A stretch of DNA of 42,221 nt from Agromyces mediolanus (GCF_014648575.1 NZ_BMRJ01000002.1:307884-350104); one strand, 5' to 3'; positions 15,775 to 24,010 are shown, numbered from the stretch's first letter. A program made the numbers and translations. Notes: generated from the sequence alone by a model not told the origin.

Positions 15775-17561
15775 CCGAGCGATCCACCGCCCCCGCGAAC
15801 GACGGCGCCCAGCTCGCGGTGCTCAGCCACCGCTTGGAGGCGATCGTGCGCCGGATGGCGAACACGCTCGCCCGCTCCGGGCGCTCCGGGGTGTTGAACA
15901 CGGCGCGGGACTTCTCCTGCTGCATCCTCACCGCCGACGGCGAGGTGCTGACCACGGGGCAGAGCCTGCCGATCCACGTGATGGGCGGGCCCGACCTGCA
16001 GGCCGAGGCGCTGCGCGAGTTCTTCCCGGTGATGCGCCGCGGTGACGCCTTCCTGCACAACTCCCCGTACCACGGCAACACGCACGCCGCGGATCACGCG
16101 ATCATGGTGCCCGTCGTCGACCGCGACGGCGTGCACCGCTTCACCGTCGTCGCGAAGGCGCACCAGGCCGACTGCGGCAACTCGGTGCCGACGACGTACA
16201 TGGCGAGCGCCCGCGACGTGTACGAGGAGGGCGCCCTCGTGTTCCCCGTGGTGCGGGTCCAGCAGGACTACGCCGACCTCGACGACATCCTGCGGATGTG
16301 CGAGATGCGCATCCGGGTGCCGGAGCAGTGGCGCGGCGACTACCTCGCGATCATGGGCAGCGCCCGGATCGGCGAGCGGGCGCTGCTCGAGCTCGGCGAG
16401 GAGGTCGGCTGGGACGTGCTCGACGGCTTCTCCCGCGACTGGCTCGACTACAGCGAGCGGCGCATGGAGGTCACGATCCGCGCGCTGCCCGCCGGATCGA
16501 CGACGAAGTCCACGGTGCACGACCCGTTCCCGGGGGTGCCCGACGGCGTGCCGATCCAGGCGACCGTCACGGTGCTGCCGGAGGAGGGGATGATCGAGGT
16601 CGACCTCCGCGACAACCCGGACTGCGTGCCGTCGGGGCTGAACCTCAGCCAGGCGACGTCCCGGGCGGCCGCGTTCATCGGCCTGTTCAACAGCATCGAC
16701 CACACCATCCCGCACAACCAGGGCAGCTTCCGCCGCGTGCGGGTGCTGCTGCGGGAGAACTGCGTCGTCGGCATCCCGCGTCATCCGGTGAGCTGCTCGG
16801 TGGCGACGACCAACCTGTCGAACCGCGTCGGCAACCTCGTGCAACGGGCGATGGCCGAGCTCGGCGCGGGCCTCGGCATGGCCGAGGTCGGCACCGGGAT
16901 GTCCCCGGCGGAGGCCGTCGTCTCGGGCATCGACCGGCGGGCCGGTGCGACCGCCTTCGTGAACCAGATCTTCACCGGCACGAACGGCGGCGCCGCCGGC
17001 CCGCACACGGACGGCTGGCTCACGATGGACGACCTCGGCTCGGGCGGCACGCTGCTGCTCGACAGCGTCGAGATCGACGAGCTCAAGCAGCCCATCGTCA
17101 TCCACGAGCGCCGGCTCGCGGTCGACACGGAGGGCGCCGGGCACCGCCGCGGCGCGCCGGGCACGATCGTCGAGTACGGGCCCATCGGCGGGCCGATCGA
17201 GGCGATCTACGCCAACGACGGCTCGATCAACCCGATGGCGGGCGCGCGCGGCGGACGCGCCGGCGCGCCCTCCAGGCAGCAGAAGCGGACGCGGGACGGA
17301 TCGCTCGTCGCGCTCGACATCTGCGGCCCCGAGGTGATCGAGGTCGGCGAGCGGCTCGTCGCCCGCACGAGCGGCGGCGGCGGCTACGGCGACCCCGCGA
17401 CGCGCGAGCCCGAGCTCGTGCTCGCCGATGTCCGCGAGGGCTGGATCAGCGAACGACGGGCGCGCGAGGTGTACCTCGTGCAGATCCGCGACGGACGGAT
17501 CGATCAGGACGCGACCGGGCAGTTGCGCTCGGCGAAGGAGATGTGGAGGAACCGCGGATGA
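15771..17561 (+). CDS. hyuB: Hydantoinase B/oxoprolinase family subunit (HyuB-like)
   Basis: A 596-residue HyuB-type subunit, the partner of the upstream HyuA. Typical blocks are SCCILTADGEVLTTGQSLPIHV, the metal-site region LHNSPYHGNTHAADH (most relatives read NDPYxGGTH, so this is a variant), QADCGNSVPTT, and the C-terminal GRAGAPS and RTSGGGGYGDPATREPE. It is expected to carry the amidohydrolase site while HyuA provides the ATP site. The ATG at 15771 overlaps the hyuA stop by 4 nt, with GAGGAGAG upstream; the TGA in turn overlaps the aminotransferase ATG. Close 4-nt overlaps on both sides suggest equal synthesis of the three proteins. Confidence 0.9.
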   Translation: MTERSTAPANDGAQLAVLSHRLEAIVRRMANTLARSGRSGVLNTARDFSCCILTADGEVLTTGQSLPIHVMGGPDLQAEALREFFPVMRRGDAFLHNSPYHGNTHAADHAIMVPVVDRDGVHRFTVVAKAHQADCGNSVPTTYMASARDVYEEGALVFPVVRVQQDYADLDDILRMCEMRIRVPEQWRGDYLAIMGSARIGERALLELGEEVGWDVLDGFSRDWLDYSERRMEVTIRALPAGSTTKSTVHDPFPGVPDGVPIQATVTVLPEEGMIEVDLRDNPDCVPSGLNLSQATSRAAAFIGLFNSIDHTIPHNQGSFRRVRVLLRENCVVGIPRHPVSCSVATTNLSNRVGNLVQRAMAELGAGLGMAEVGTGMSPAEAVVSGIDRRAGATAFVNQIFTGTNGGAAGPHTDGWLTMDDLGSGGTLLLDSVEIDELKQPIVIHERRLAVDTEGAGHRRGAPGTIVEYGPIGGPIEAIYANDGSINPMAGARGGRAGAPSRQQKRTRDGSLVALDICGPEVIEVGERLVARTSGGGGYGDPATREPELVLADVREGWISERRAREVYLVQIRDGRIDQDATGQLRSAKEMWRNRG

Positions 17562-18922
17562 CCGCGACGACGATGGACCGGACCCGGCTCGGGCAGCTGC
17601 TCGCCCGCGAGCGCGGGGAGTTCGTGCGGCGCACCCCGGAGTCCCGTCGGCTGCACGAGGCCGCGGCGCCGCACCTGCTCGGCGGCGTGCCGATGACGTG
17701 GATGGCGAAGAGCGCCGGGCCGTACCCGCTGTACCTCGACTCGGCCCGCGGGGCGCGGGTGACCGACGCCGACGGCAACCGATACGTCGACTTCTGCCTG
17801 GGCGACACGGGCGCGATGGCGGGCCACTCGCCGGCGGCGACGGTCGAAGCGGTCGAGCGGCGCTACGGCCGGCTGGGCGGGGCGACCGCGATGATGCCGA
17901 CGGAGGACGCGGGGGCCGTCGCCGGCATCCTCGCCGAGCGCTTCGGCGTCGCGGAGTGGAGCTTCTCGCTCTCGGCGACCGATGCGAACCGCTGGGTGCT
18001 GCGACTCGCCCGTGCCGTCACCGGCCGGCCGCGCGTGCTCGTGAACAGCTTCAGCTACCACGGCAGCGTCGACGAGTCGTTCATCGTGACCGGCGCCGAC
18101 GGGCCGAGGGCGCGCCCCGGCAACGTCGGACCCGCCTACGACGTGACCGAGACGAGCCGAGTGGTCGAGTTCAACGATCTCGCCGGCCTCGAACGCGAGC
18201 TCGCCGCGGGCGACGTCGCGGCCGTGCTGATGGAGCCGGCGCTGACGAACATGGGCATCGTGCTGCCGGAGCCCGGGTACCTCGCCGGGGTGCGGGAGCT
18301 CACGCGAGCGGCCGGGACGCTGCTCATCAACGACGAGACGCACACCTTCTCGGCCGGGCCGGGCGGCTGCACCGCGGCCTGGGGGCTCGAGCCGGACGTG
18401 GTCACCCTCGGCAAGGCGATCGCGGGAGGCATCCCGATCGGCGCCTACGGCCTGAGCGCCGAGCTCGCCGACCGGATCTGGTCCGACCCCGAGGCCGACC
18501 TGGTCGACACCGGCGGCGTCGGCGGCACGCTCGCCGGCAACGCGTTGAGCCTCGCGGCCGCGCGCGCGACGCTGGAGCGGGTGCTCACGCCCGAGGCGTT
18601 CGCGGGAATGACCGCCCTGTCGGGGGAGTACACGGCCGGGGTGCAGGGGCTCATCGACCGCTTCGCGCTGCCGTGGACGGTCACGCAGCTCGGCGCGCGC
18701 TCGGAGTACCGCTTCGCCTCGCCGGCACCGCGGAACGGCACGGAGTCGTACCTCGCGACCGACGCGGAGCTCGAGGACTACCTGCACCTCTTCCTGCTGA
18801 ACCGGGGAATCTTCCTGACGCCGTTCCACAACATGGCGCTCATGTGCCCGGAGACGAGCAGCGCCGACGTCGAGCTGCACCTCGAGGTGCTCGGCGCCGC
18901 GCTGGCGGATCTGGCCGGCTGA
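17558..18922 (+). CDS. Class III (omega) aminotransferase, GSA-aminomutase-like
   Basis: A 454-residue fold type I class III enzyme. Landmarks are DADGNRYVDFCLGDTGAMAGHS, an SLSATDANRWVLRLAR block in place of the usual GTEA motif, FSYHGSVDE, NDETHTF with Asp259, the PLP lysine Lys286 in TLGKAIAGG, and TPFHNMALM near the C-terminus. It resembles glutamate-1-semialdehyde aminomutase and omega-transaminases. The ATG at 17558 overlaps the hyuB stop by 4 nt. Directly after a lactam-opening HyuAB pair it would suit transamination of the omega-amino acid produced, as in caprolactam breakdown; that is inference. hemL is less likely because no heme genes are near. Confidence 0.88.
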   Translation: MTATTMDRTRLGQLLARERGEFVRRTPESRRLHEAAAPHLLGGVPMTWMAKSAGPYPLYLDSARGARVTDADGNRYVDFCLGDTGAMAGHSPAATVEAVERRYGRLGGATAMMPTEDAGAVAGILAERFGVAEWSFSLSATDANRWVLRLARAVTGRPRVLVNSFSYHGSVDESFIVTGADGPRARPGNVGPAYDVTETSRVVEFNDLAGLERELAAGDVAAVLMEPALTNMGIVLPEPGYLAGVRELTRAAGTLLINDETHTFSAGPGGCTAAWGLEPDVVTLGKAIAGGIPIGAYGLSAELADRIWSDPEADLVDTGGVGGTLAGNALSLAAARATLERVLTPEAFAGMTALSGEYTAGVQGLIDRFALPWTVTQLGARSEYRFASPAPRNGTESYLATDAELEDYLHLFLLNRGIFLTPFHNMALMCPETSSADVELHLEVLGAALADLAG

Positions 18923-18999
18923 GGCAGCGGCGGGTCGCCTCGCGCCTCGGGCGGTGCGGGGCGGTCCGCCGCGTCGGCGTGCGGACGCCGGCCGAGCTA

Positions 19000-19036
19000 T
19001 TGAGAACGATTCCGATTCTCGGTTACCCTCGACGGG
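19000..19036 (+). promoter_or_regulatory. Leaderless promoter with Fur/Zur-like dyad
   Basis: TTGAGA (19000-19005), an 18-bp spacer and TACCCT (19024-19029) form a promoter ending 7 nt before the ATG at 19037, so the transcript should be leaderless. The spacer is almost filled by GAGAACGATTCCGATTCTC (19002-19020), with matching GAGAA/TTCTC arms around an imperfect centre. This layout suits a repressor. Similarity to Zur boxes is by eye only. Confidence 0.6.
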
Positions 19037-20080
19037 ATGCCCCCGAGTCCCCTCGCCCCGCTGCGCCCGGCGCCCCTCGCGCCCGGGCGACGCACCGGGG
19101 GCCGGATCGCCCCGCTGCCGCTCGCCCTCGGCGTCGCCGGCATCCTCGGCCTCCTCGCCGTGCGCTGGCTCGCGCCGCCCGAACTCTCCGCCGGGCTCGA
19201 CGACGGCGTGCAGGACTTCATCACCCTCTCGGCGAGCGTCGTCATCGAGAGCCTGCCGTTCGTCTTCCTCGGCATCCTGCTCTCGATCGCCGTGCAGCTC
19301 TGGCTGCCCGCCGACCTCCTCACCCGGCGGCTGCCCCGCAGCCCCCTGCTGCGCCGCGCCGTCGTCTCGCTCCTCGGCGTGCTGCTGCCCGTCTGCGAGT
19401 GCGGCAACGTGCCGCTCGCGCGCGGACTCGTGCTCCGCGGCCTGACCGTCGGGGAGGCGATGACGTTCCTCCTCGCCGCGCCGATCCTGAACCCCGTCAC
19501 GATCATCACGACGTACCAGGCGTTCGGTTGGGACGACGGCATCCTCGTGTCCCGCATCCTCGGCGGCTTCGTCATCGCGAACCTCGTCGGCTGGGTGTTC
19601 AGCCGGCATCCCCGCCCGATGTCGCTGCTGACGCCCGCGTTCCAGGCCGCCTGCGCGCACGACCACGCCGCGGCCGGCTCGAAGCCGCGGCGCGCCGCCC
19701 GGATGTTCGCCGACGAGACCTCCGCGATGCTGCCCGCCCTCTTCGTCGGCTCCGCGGTCGCCGGGCTGATCCAGGTCGTGGTCTCCCGCGAGCTGCTCGT
19801 CGCGCTCGGCCAGAACCCGGTGCTCAGCGTCTTCGCCCTCATGCTGCTCGCCTTCGTCGTCGCGATCTGCTCGAACGTCGACGCCTTCTTCGTGCTCTCC
19901 TTCGGCTCGACGTTCATGCCCGGCGCGATCGTCGCGTTCCTCGTGTTCGGACCGATGATCGACGTGAAGATGCTCGCGCTCATGCGCACCACCTTCACGG
20001 CGCGCACGCTCGTGCAACTGACCGCCATCGTCGCGCTCGCCGCGGCCGCGCTCGGCCTGGGGGTGAACCTGCTTGCCTAG
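19037..20080 (+). CDS. DUF318/YraQ-family permease
   Basis: A 347-residue membrane protein of the DUF318 permease family. Hydrophobic segments fall at ~30-46, 60-90, 105-125, 140-165, 175-195, 235-255, 270-300, 300-325 and 325-345. The family cysteine motif VCECGNVPLARGL and the C-terminal AICSNVDAFFVLSFG are intact. A His/Cys-bearing loop (CAHDHAAAG) could touch metal. The family partners TIGR03943 proteins and, from memory of comparative genomics, appears in zinc (Zur) regulons; the transported species is not established. The ATG at 19037 has a -10 box 7 nt upstream. The stop overlaps the next gene by 8 nt. Confidence 0.85.
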   Translation: MPPSPLAPLRPAPLAPGRRTGGRIAPLPLALGVAGILGLLAVRWLAPPELSAGLDDGVQDFITLSASVVIESLPFVFLGILLSIAVQLWLPADLLTRRLPRSPLLRRAVVSLLGVLLPVCECGNVPLARGLVLRGLTVGEAMTFLLAAPILNPVTIITTYQAFGWDDGILVSRILGGFVIANLVGWVFSRHPRPMSLLTPAFQAACAHDHAAAGSKPRRAARMFADETSAMLPALFVGSAVAGLIQVVVSRELLVALGQNPVLSVFALMLLAFVVAICSNVDAFFVLSFGSTFMPGAIVAFLVFGPMIDVKMLALMRTTFTARTLVQLTAIVALAAAALGLGVNLLA

Positions 20081-20852
20081 GCTCGTGGCCCGGTGGAAGG
20101 GCGTCGCCCTCACCCTCGTCGGGGTGGTCGCGACGGTCTGGCTCGCGCTCGGCGGCGGCCTCGGACTCTACATCCACCCGCGCTACTTCGGCTTCACCGC
20201 CGTGATGGCGGTGCTCGGCGGTGCGGCCGCGATCGCCGCGCTGGCGCTCGCACCGCGCGCCGGCGGGGCGGATGACGCGGACGAGGTGGATGCCGACCAC
20301 GAGACCGCGCCGGGGACGCCGCCGCATCGCCGCCGGCTCGCCCAGCTCGCCGCGTGGGGCACGGTGCTCCTCGTCTCCACGGCCGTCGTGACGCTGCTCG
20401 TGGTGCCCCCGGCGGCGCTCACCTCGCGCACCGCCGTGCAGCGCGACATCGACCGCACCACGGCGGACCTCGCGGGCGAGGCCCCGAGCCTCCGCGGCGC
20501 CGACCCGGCGACGTTCACGCTCAAGGACTGGGCGCTGCTCGTGCGGCAGAACGACGACCCCGCCGCCTTCGCCGGCCAGCGCCCCGAACTCGTCGGCTTC
20601 GTCACGCCCGCCCCGGGCGACCCCGACGACGCCTTCTACCTCGCGAGGTTCACGATCACCTGCTGCGCGGTCGACGCGCAGCCGATCGGCGTGCCGGTGC
20701 ACCTGCCCGACTGGCGCGAGCGCTTCGCGGTCGACGACTGGGTGCGGGTGAGCGGGGCCTTCGGCCCGGACCCCACGAGCGGCAGCGGCCTCGTGCTGCT
20801 GCCCGAAGAGCTCGAGCCCGTCGAACAGCCGGAGCAGCCGTATGTCTACTGA
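20073..20852 (+). CDS. TIGR03943-family (YcgQ-like) permease partner
   Basis: A 259-residue protein with two N-terminal membrane helices (~10-30, ~38-58), a charged loop, a third helix (~88-110) and a soluble C-terminal domain holding the family motif FTITCCAVDAQPIGVPV. The adjacent cysteines and following Asp are the conserved feature of the TIGR03943/DUF1980 family. The start is taken as the TTG at 20073, inside the permease stop region with GGGGTG upstream; a GTG at 20085 is an in-frame alternative. It is predicted to work with the DUF318 permease at the membrane. Its 3' end overlaps the next gene by 11 nt. Confidence 0.83.
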   Translation: MPRLVARWKGVALTLVGVVATVWLALGGGLGLYIHPRYFGFTAVMAVLGGAAAIAALALAPRAGGADDADEVDADHETAPGTPPHRRRLAQLAAWGTVLLVSTAVVTLLVVPPAALTSRTAVQRDIDRTTADLAGEAPSLRGADPATFTLKDWALLVRQNDDPAAFAGQRPELVGFVTPAPGDPDDAFYLARFTITCCAVDAQPIGVPVHLPDWRERFAVDDWVRVSGAFGPDPTSGSGLVLLPEELEPVEQPEQPYVY

Positions 20853-22245
20853 CGCCGCGACCGACTCCGCGACCGACTCCGGTGCCCGCCGCTTCCGGCG
20901 CGGGCTCGCCGCGACCCTCGGCCTGCTCGCGCTCGCCGCGGTCTCGCTCGGCGCCGCCGGGTTCCTGCAGGGCCCGAAGCTCGTCGACGCTGCGGTCGAT
21001 GTGCAGCGCGTCACCCGCCTGGCCGAGTCCCGCCTGGTGCTGCAGCTGAATCAGCCCGTCGCGCGGGTGGGCGAGCTGCGGATCAGCCCGCACGAGCCCG
21101 CCGCGCTCGAGCTCGACGGCGACCGCCTCGTGGTGACCTTCGCCCGTCCGCTGCCGGCCGGGACGGAGTTCCACGTCGCGATCGACGACGTCGTCGGCGG
21201 CGCGCAGCCGGCGGCCGCCGACGTCGCGTACCGGTTCACGACCGCCGACGAGCCCGTGTTCACCCTCGTCCGCCGGAGCCAGGAGGGGCGCCCGGACGTC
21301 GTGCGCCGGGCGACCGCGTCCGAGCCGGCGCCGAGCGACGTGCTCGAAGCGCCCCGGCTGCAGTCCTTCACCGCGGCCGGGGAGGTCGTCGTCGCCGCGG
21401 CGATCGAGGAGGACGGCACGAACACGCTGCGCGTCGCCGGCGTCGGCGAGACGACCCAGCTCGTCGGGCTGCCCGAGCCGGGGGTCGTCCGCCGCATCGC
21501 GGCGTCCACGACGCATCCGCTCGTCGCCCTGGGCTTCGACGGGCGGACGAACCTCGGCGGCGGCGAACCCCGCTACCGGCACGCCCTGTTCACCCTCGAC
21601 GTCTCGGGTGCGCAGGCCGCGCTCGAGCCGGTGCTGCGCCCCGACGGCGAGCCCTTCGCGGTCGCGGACTGGCGCTTCGTGCCCGGCACGACCTCGCTCG
21701 TGCTGCAGGACCTCGACGGCGGGCTCTTCGTCGTCGACGCCCTCGGGCTCTCGCCGCCGATGGCGCTCGGGGCGCACGCGGAGCTGCGCGGCATCCTGCC
21801 CGGCACCGCCGTGCTCGTCGTCGCCGACCCCGACGGCGGCGCCCTCATCGACCTCACCACCGGCGAGACGACGGCGAACGAGCTGCCGCCGGCCGGACTG
21901 CCCGAGCAGGCCTACCCGGGGCGGGTGCAGCAGCTCGACGCCGACGGAGCGTACCTGATGGACGTGCTGCTCGCGGGCGACGGCGGCACCGAGTCGCTGC
22001 TCGCCCTCGTCGACGGCGCGGGCACCGAGGTGCGCTGGGCGGGCGGCGGCAGCAGTCGGCTCGTCGGCTCCTGCCTCTCCCCGAACGGCCGGCTCGTCGC
22101 GGTCGAGACCGTCGCAGCGGATGCCGCGTACGACGGCTACCCGAACGCTCCCTCGCCCGTCGACCGACTGACGACCGTCGTCGACCTCGCCTCAGGCGAC
22201 CCGGTGCTCGTGCAGAACGGGGGCTTCTCCGACTGGTGCGGCTGA
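20842..22245 (+). CDS. Membrane-anchored Ig-like/beta-propeller protein of unknown function
   Basis: A 467-residue protein. A single N-terminal hydrophobic helix (~21-44) follows a short basic cytoplasmic stretch and would anchor or export the protein. Residues ~48-130 look like a bacterial Ig-like domain (LVLQLNQPVARVGELRISP ... GDRLVVTFARPLPAG), and ~135-467 show repeated four-strand blades typical of a beta-propeller. No catalytic motif is recognised. The ATG at 20842 overlaps the TIGR03943 gene by 11 nt, placing it third in the metal-type operon, so it may be an extracytoplasmic partner of the permease. The 3' end overlaps the convergent MFS gene by 54 nt. Confidence 0.75.
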   Translation: MSTDAATDSATDSGARRFRRGLAATLGLLALAAVSLGAAGFLQGPKLVDAAVDVQRVTRLAESRLVLQLNQPVARVGELRISPHEPAALELDGDRLVVTFARPLPAGTEFHVAIDDVVGGAQPAAADVAYRFTTADEPVFTLVRRSQEGRPDVVRRATASEPAPSDVLEAPRLQSFTAAGEVVVAAAIEEDGTNTLRVAGVGETTQLVGLPEPGVVRRIAASTTHPLVALGFDGRTNLGGGEPRYRHALFTLDVSGAQAALEPVLRPDGEPFAVADWRFVPGTTSLVLQDLDGGLFVVDALGLSPPMALGAHAELRGILPGTAVLVVADPDGGALIDLTTGETTANELPPAGLPEQAYPGRVQQLDADGAYLMDVLLAGDGGTESLLALVDGAGTEVRWAGGGSSRLVGSCLSPNGRLVAVETVAADAAYDGYPNAPSPVDRLTTVVDLASGDPVLVQNGGFSDWCG

Positions 22246-23394
22246 GCGCGGGCGGGAGCGCGCCGCGAGCGCCGCGCCGACGAGCACGAGGAGGGCGAGC
22301 GCGCTGAGCGCCGCGCCGATCCAGATCGGCGAGGTGTAGCCGAGCCCGGCCGCGATGCCGAGACCGCCCGCCCAGGCGCCGAGGGCGTTGCCGGCGTTGA
22401 ACGCGGCGATGTTCGCGCCGGACGCGAGCGTCGGGGCGCTCGAGGCGTAGCCCATGATGCGCGACTGCAGGCCGGGCACGGTGCCGAAGCCGAGACCGCC
22501 CATCAGGAACAGCGCCACGACGGTGGCGGGACCGTTCGCCGCGACGAGGGCGAAGCCGATGAGCACGACGACGAGCGCCGAGACGAACACGAGCAGCGTG
22601 CCGTCGATGGAGCGGTCGGCGGCCTTCCCGCCGATCCAGTTGCCGACGAAGAGTCCGGCGCCGAACAGCACCAGGAGCCACGGCACCGCACCGGCCGCGA
22701 AGCCGCTCACCTCGGTGAGGGTGTACGCGATGTACGTGAAGGCGCCGAACATGCCGCCGAACGCCAGCATCGTGACGAGCAGCGAGAGCCAGACCTGCCC
22801 GGAGCGGAACGCGGCCAGCTCGCGGCGGAGCCTCGGCTGCTCGAGATGCCCGAGCGGCGGCACGAGCAGGGCGAGCCCGACGAGCGCCACCACGCCGATG
22901 GCGGCGATCACCCAGAACGTCGCGCGCCAGCCGTACTGCTGGCCGAGGAAGGTGCCGAACGGCACGCCGAGCACGTTCGACGCGGTCAGGCCGGTGAACA
23001 TGATCGCGATGGCGGCGGCCTTGCGCTCGGGGGCGACGAGGCTCGCGGCGACGACCGAGCCGATGCCGAAGAAGGCGCCGTGGCAGAGCGCGGCGACGAT
23101 CCGGCCGATCATCGCGACCGAGTAGTCGGGGGCGAGGGCGGTGAGCGCGTTGCCGGCGATGAAGAGCACGACGAGGCCGAGCAGCACCGCCTTGCGCGGG
23201 AGCCGCACGGTCGCGGCGGTGAGGGCGAGCGCACCGACGACGACGCCGAGGGCGTAGCCCGAGATGAGCCATCCCGCCGCCGCTTCGGTGACGCCGAAGT
23301 CGCCGGCCACCTCGGGCAGCAGGCCCATGATGACGAACTCGGTGAGGCCGATGCCGAAGGCACCGATGGCGAGCGCGAGCAGGCCGAGTGGCAT
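22192..23394 (-). CDS. MFS transporter, DHA1 (AraJ/Cmx-type) family
   Basis: A 400-residue protein with 12 hydrophobic helices. It begins GAFGIGLTEFVIMGLLPEVAGDFGV, the characteristic N-terminus of AraJ-like sugar/drug efflux proteins, and has RIVAALCHGAFFGIGS in TM4, GLTASNVLGVPFGTFLGQ in TM5, and GTVPGLQSRIMG plus AFNAGNALGAWAGG in the second half. The ATG at 23394 has AGGAGA about 8 nt upstream. Its last 54 nt overlap the convergent gene ending at 22245. It is divergent from a MarR regulator with candidate operators in between, so regulated efflux of a toxic compound is likely. The substrate is not identified. Confidence 0.9.
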   Translation of the reverse strand: MPLGLLALAIGAFGIGLTEFVIMGLLPEVAGDFGVTEAAAGWLISGYALGVVVGALALTAATVRLPRKAVLLGLVVLFIAGNALTALAPDYSVAMIGRIVAALCHGAFFGIGSVVAASLVAPERKAAAIAIMFTGLTASNVLGVPFGTFLGQQYGWRATFWVIAAIGVVALVGLALLVPPLGHLEQPRLRRELAAFRSGQVWLSLLVTMLAFGGMFGAFTYIAYTLTEVSGFAAGAVPWLLVLFGAGLFVGNWIGGKAADRSIDGTLLVFVSALVVVLIGFALVAANGPATVVALFLMGGLGFGTVPGLQSRIMGYASSAPTLASGANIAAFNAGNALGAWAGGLGIAAGLGYTSPIWIGAALSALALLVLVGAALAARSRPRSAAPVGEAPVLHEHRVA

Positions 23395-23419
23395 GGGCGA
23401 TTCTCCTGATACAGTGAGG

Positions 23420-23484
23420 TAGTTGCAGACGCTGCATATTTCGGCAGCGGGGTTAATAGTTGCACACGCAAATAGATTGCGCAA
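23420..23484. promoter_or_regulatory. Repeated TTGC/GCAA motifs between divergent MFS and MarR genes
   Basis: TAGTTGCAGACGCTGCATA starts at 23420 and TAGTTGCACACGCAAATA at 23457, sharing TAGTTGCASACGC with a 37-bp period. The second contains the inverted repeat TTGC-ACAC-GCAA. A third element, TTGCGCAA (23477-23484), is a perfect palindrome 26 nt before the MarR start. These are the likely operators through which MarR controls itself and the efflux gene. Confidence 0.6.
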
Positions 23485-23509
23485 GCAACGACCGAGGAGG
23501 AGGCCGCAC

Positions 23510-23959
23510 ATGGGCATCGCCGACGACGCCGTCGAGATCCGGGCCACGGGCTGGCGCACCCTCGTCGCGCTGCACGCGATGATCGAGCTCGAGCTCGAGC
23601 GGGCGCTCGGGGAGTCGGCCGGGCTCTCTGTCGTGGAGTACACGGTGCTCGACGCCCTCGACCGCCAGGACGGCTGGCACATGCGCATGCAGCAGCTCGC
23701 CCGCGCCGCGGCGCTCAGCCCCAGCGCCACCACGCGGCTCGTCACGCGGCTCGAAGACCGCGGACTCCTGACCCGCGTGCTCTGCGCCGACGACCGCCGC
23801 GGCATCTACAGCGAGCTGACCGCGGCCGGTCGCGCGCTCTACGAGACCGCGCGACCCGTCCACGACGCCGCGCTCGAGCGCGTGCTGGCCGAGGCCGGCG
23901 AGCGCCCGGAGCTCGCCCCGATGGTCCAGGCGCTGCACGCCGAGCCGGCCACGGTCTGA
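23510..23959 (+). CDS. MarR-family transcriptional regulator
   Basis: A 149-residue MarR protein. The DNA-binding region is at ~35-100 with VVEYTVLDALDRQDGWHMRMQQLARAAALSPSATTRLVTRLEDRGLL, then the wing VLCADDRRGIYSELTAAG with the conserved DxR. The ATG at 23510 is preceded by GAGGAGGAGG at 6 nt; an upstream frame from 23423 reads through the operator region and is rejected. It is divergent from the AraJ-like MFS gene and probably represses both genes until a ligand binds. Confidence 0.9.
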   Translation: MGIADDAVEIRATGWRTLVALHAMIELELERALGESAGLSVVEYTVLDALDRQDGWHMRMQQLARAAALSPSATTRLVTRLEDRGLLTRVLCADDRRGIYSELTAAGRALYETARPVHDAALERVLAEAGERPELAPMVQALHAEPATV

Positions 23960-23998
23960 GGGGGAGTCGGGGCCGGGTGTCCCCACCGCCCGGCCCCA
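23960..23998. terminator. Bidirectional GC-rich terminator hairpin
   Basis: GGGGCCGGG (23969-23977) pairs with CCCGGCCCC (23989-23997) around an 11-nt loop, and flanking GGGGGA/TCCCCC can extend the stem. It lies between the convergent MarR gene and the surface-protein gene, whose stops are at 23959 and 24011. There is no T tract. Confidence 0.55.
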
Positions 23999-24010
23999 TC
24001 CCCCGAGTCG

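Noticed and set aside
13630..17561. HyuA/HyuB as acetone carboxylase subunits.
   Set aside because: No small AcxC-type subunit or sigma-54 activator is present, and the neighbours are hydrolases and PLP enzymes.
17558..18922. Class III aminotransferase as hemL (glutamate-1-semialdehyde aminomutase).
   Set aside because: It is locked into a catabolic operon by a 4-nt overlap, no heme genes are near, and the usual GTEA motif is missing.
17504..20113. An 869-codon minus-strand frame across the aminotransferase and DUF318 genes.
   Set aside because: It is rich in Arg, Gly, His and Glu and spans two unrelated genes plus their promoter; no domain is recognisable.
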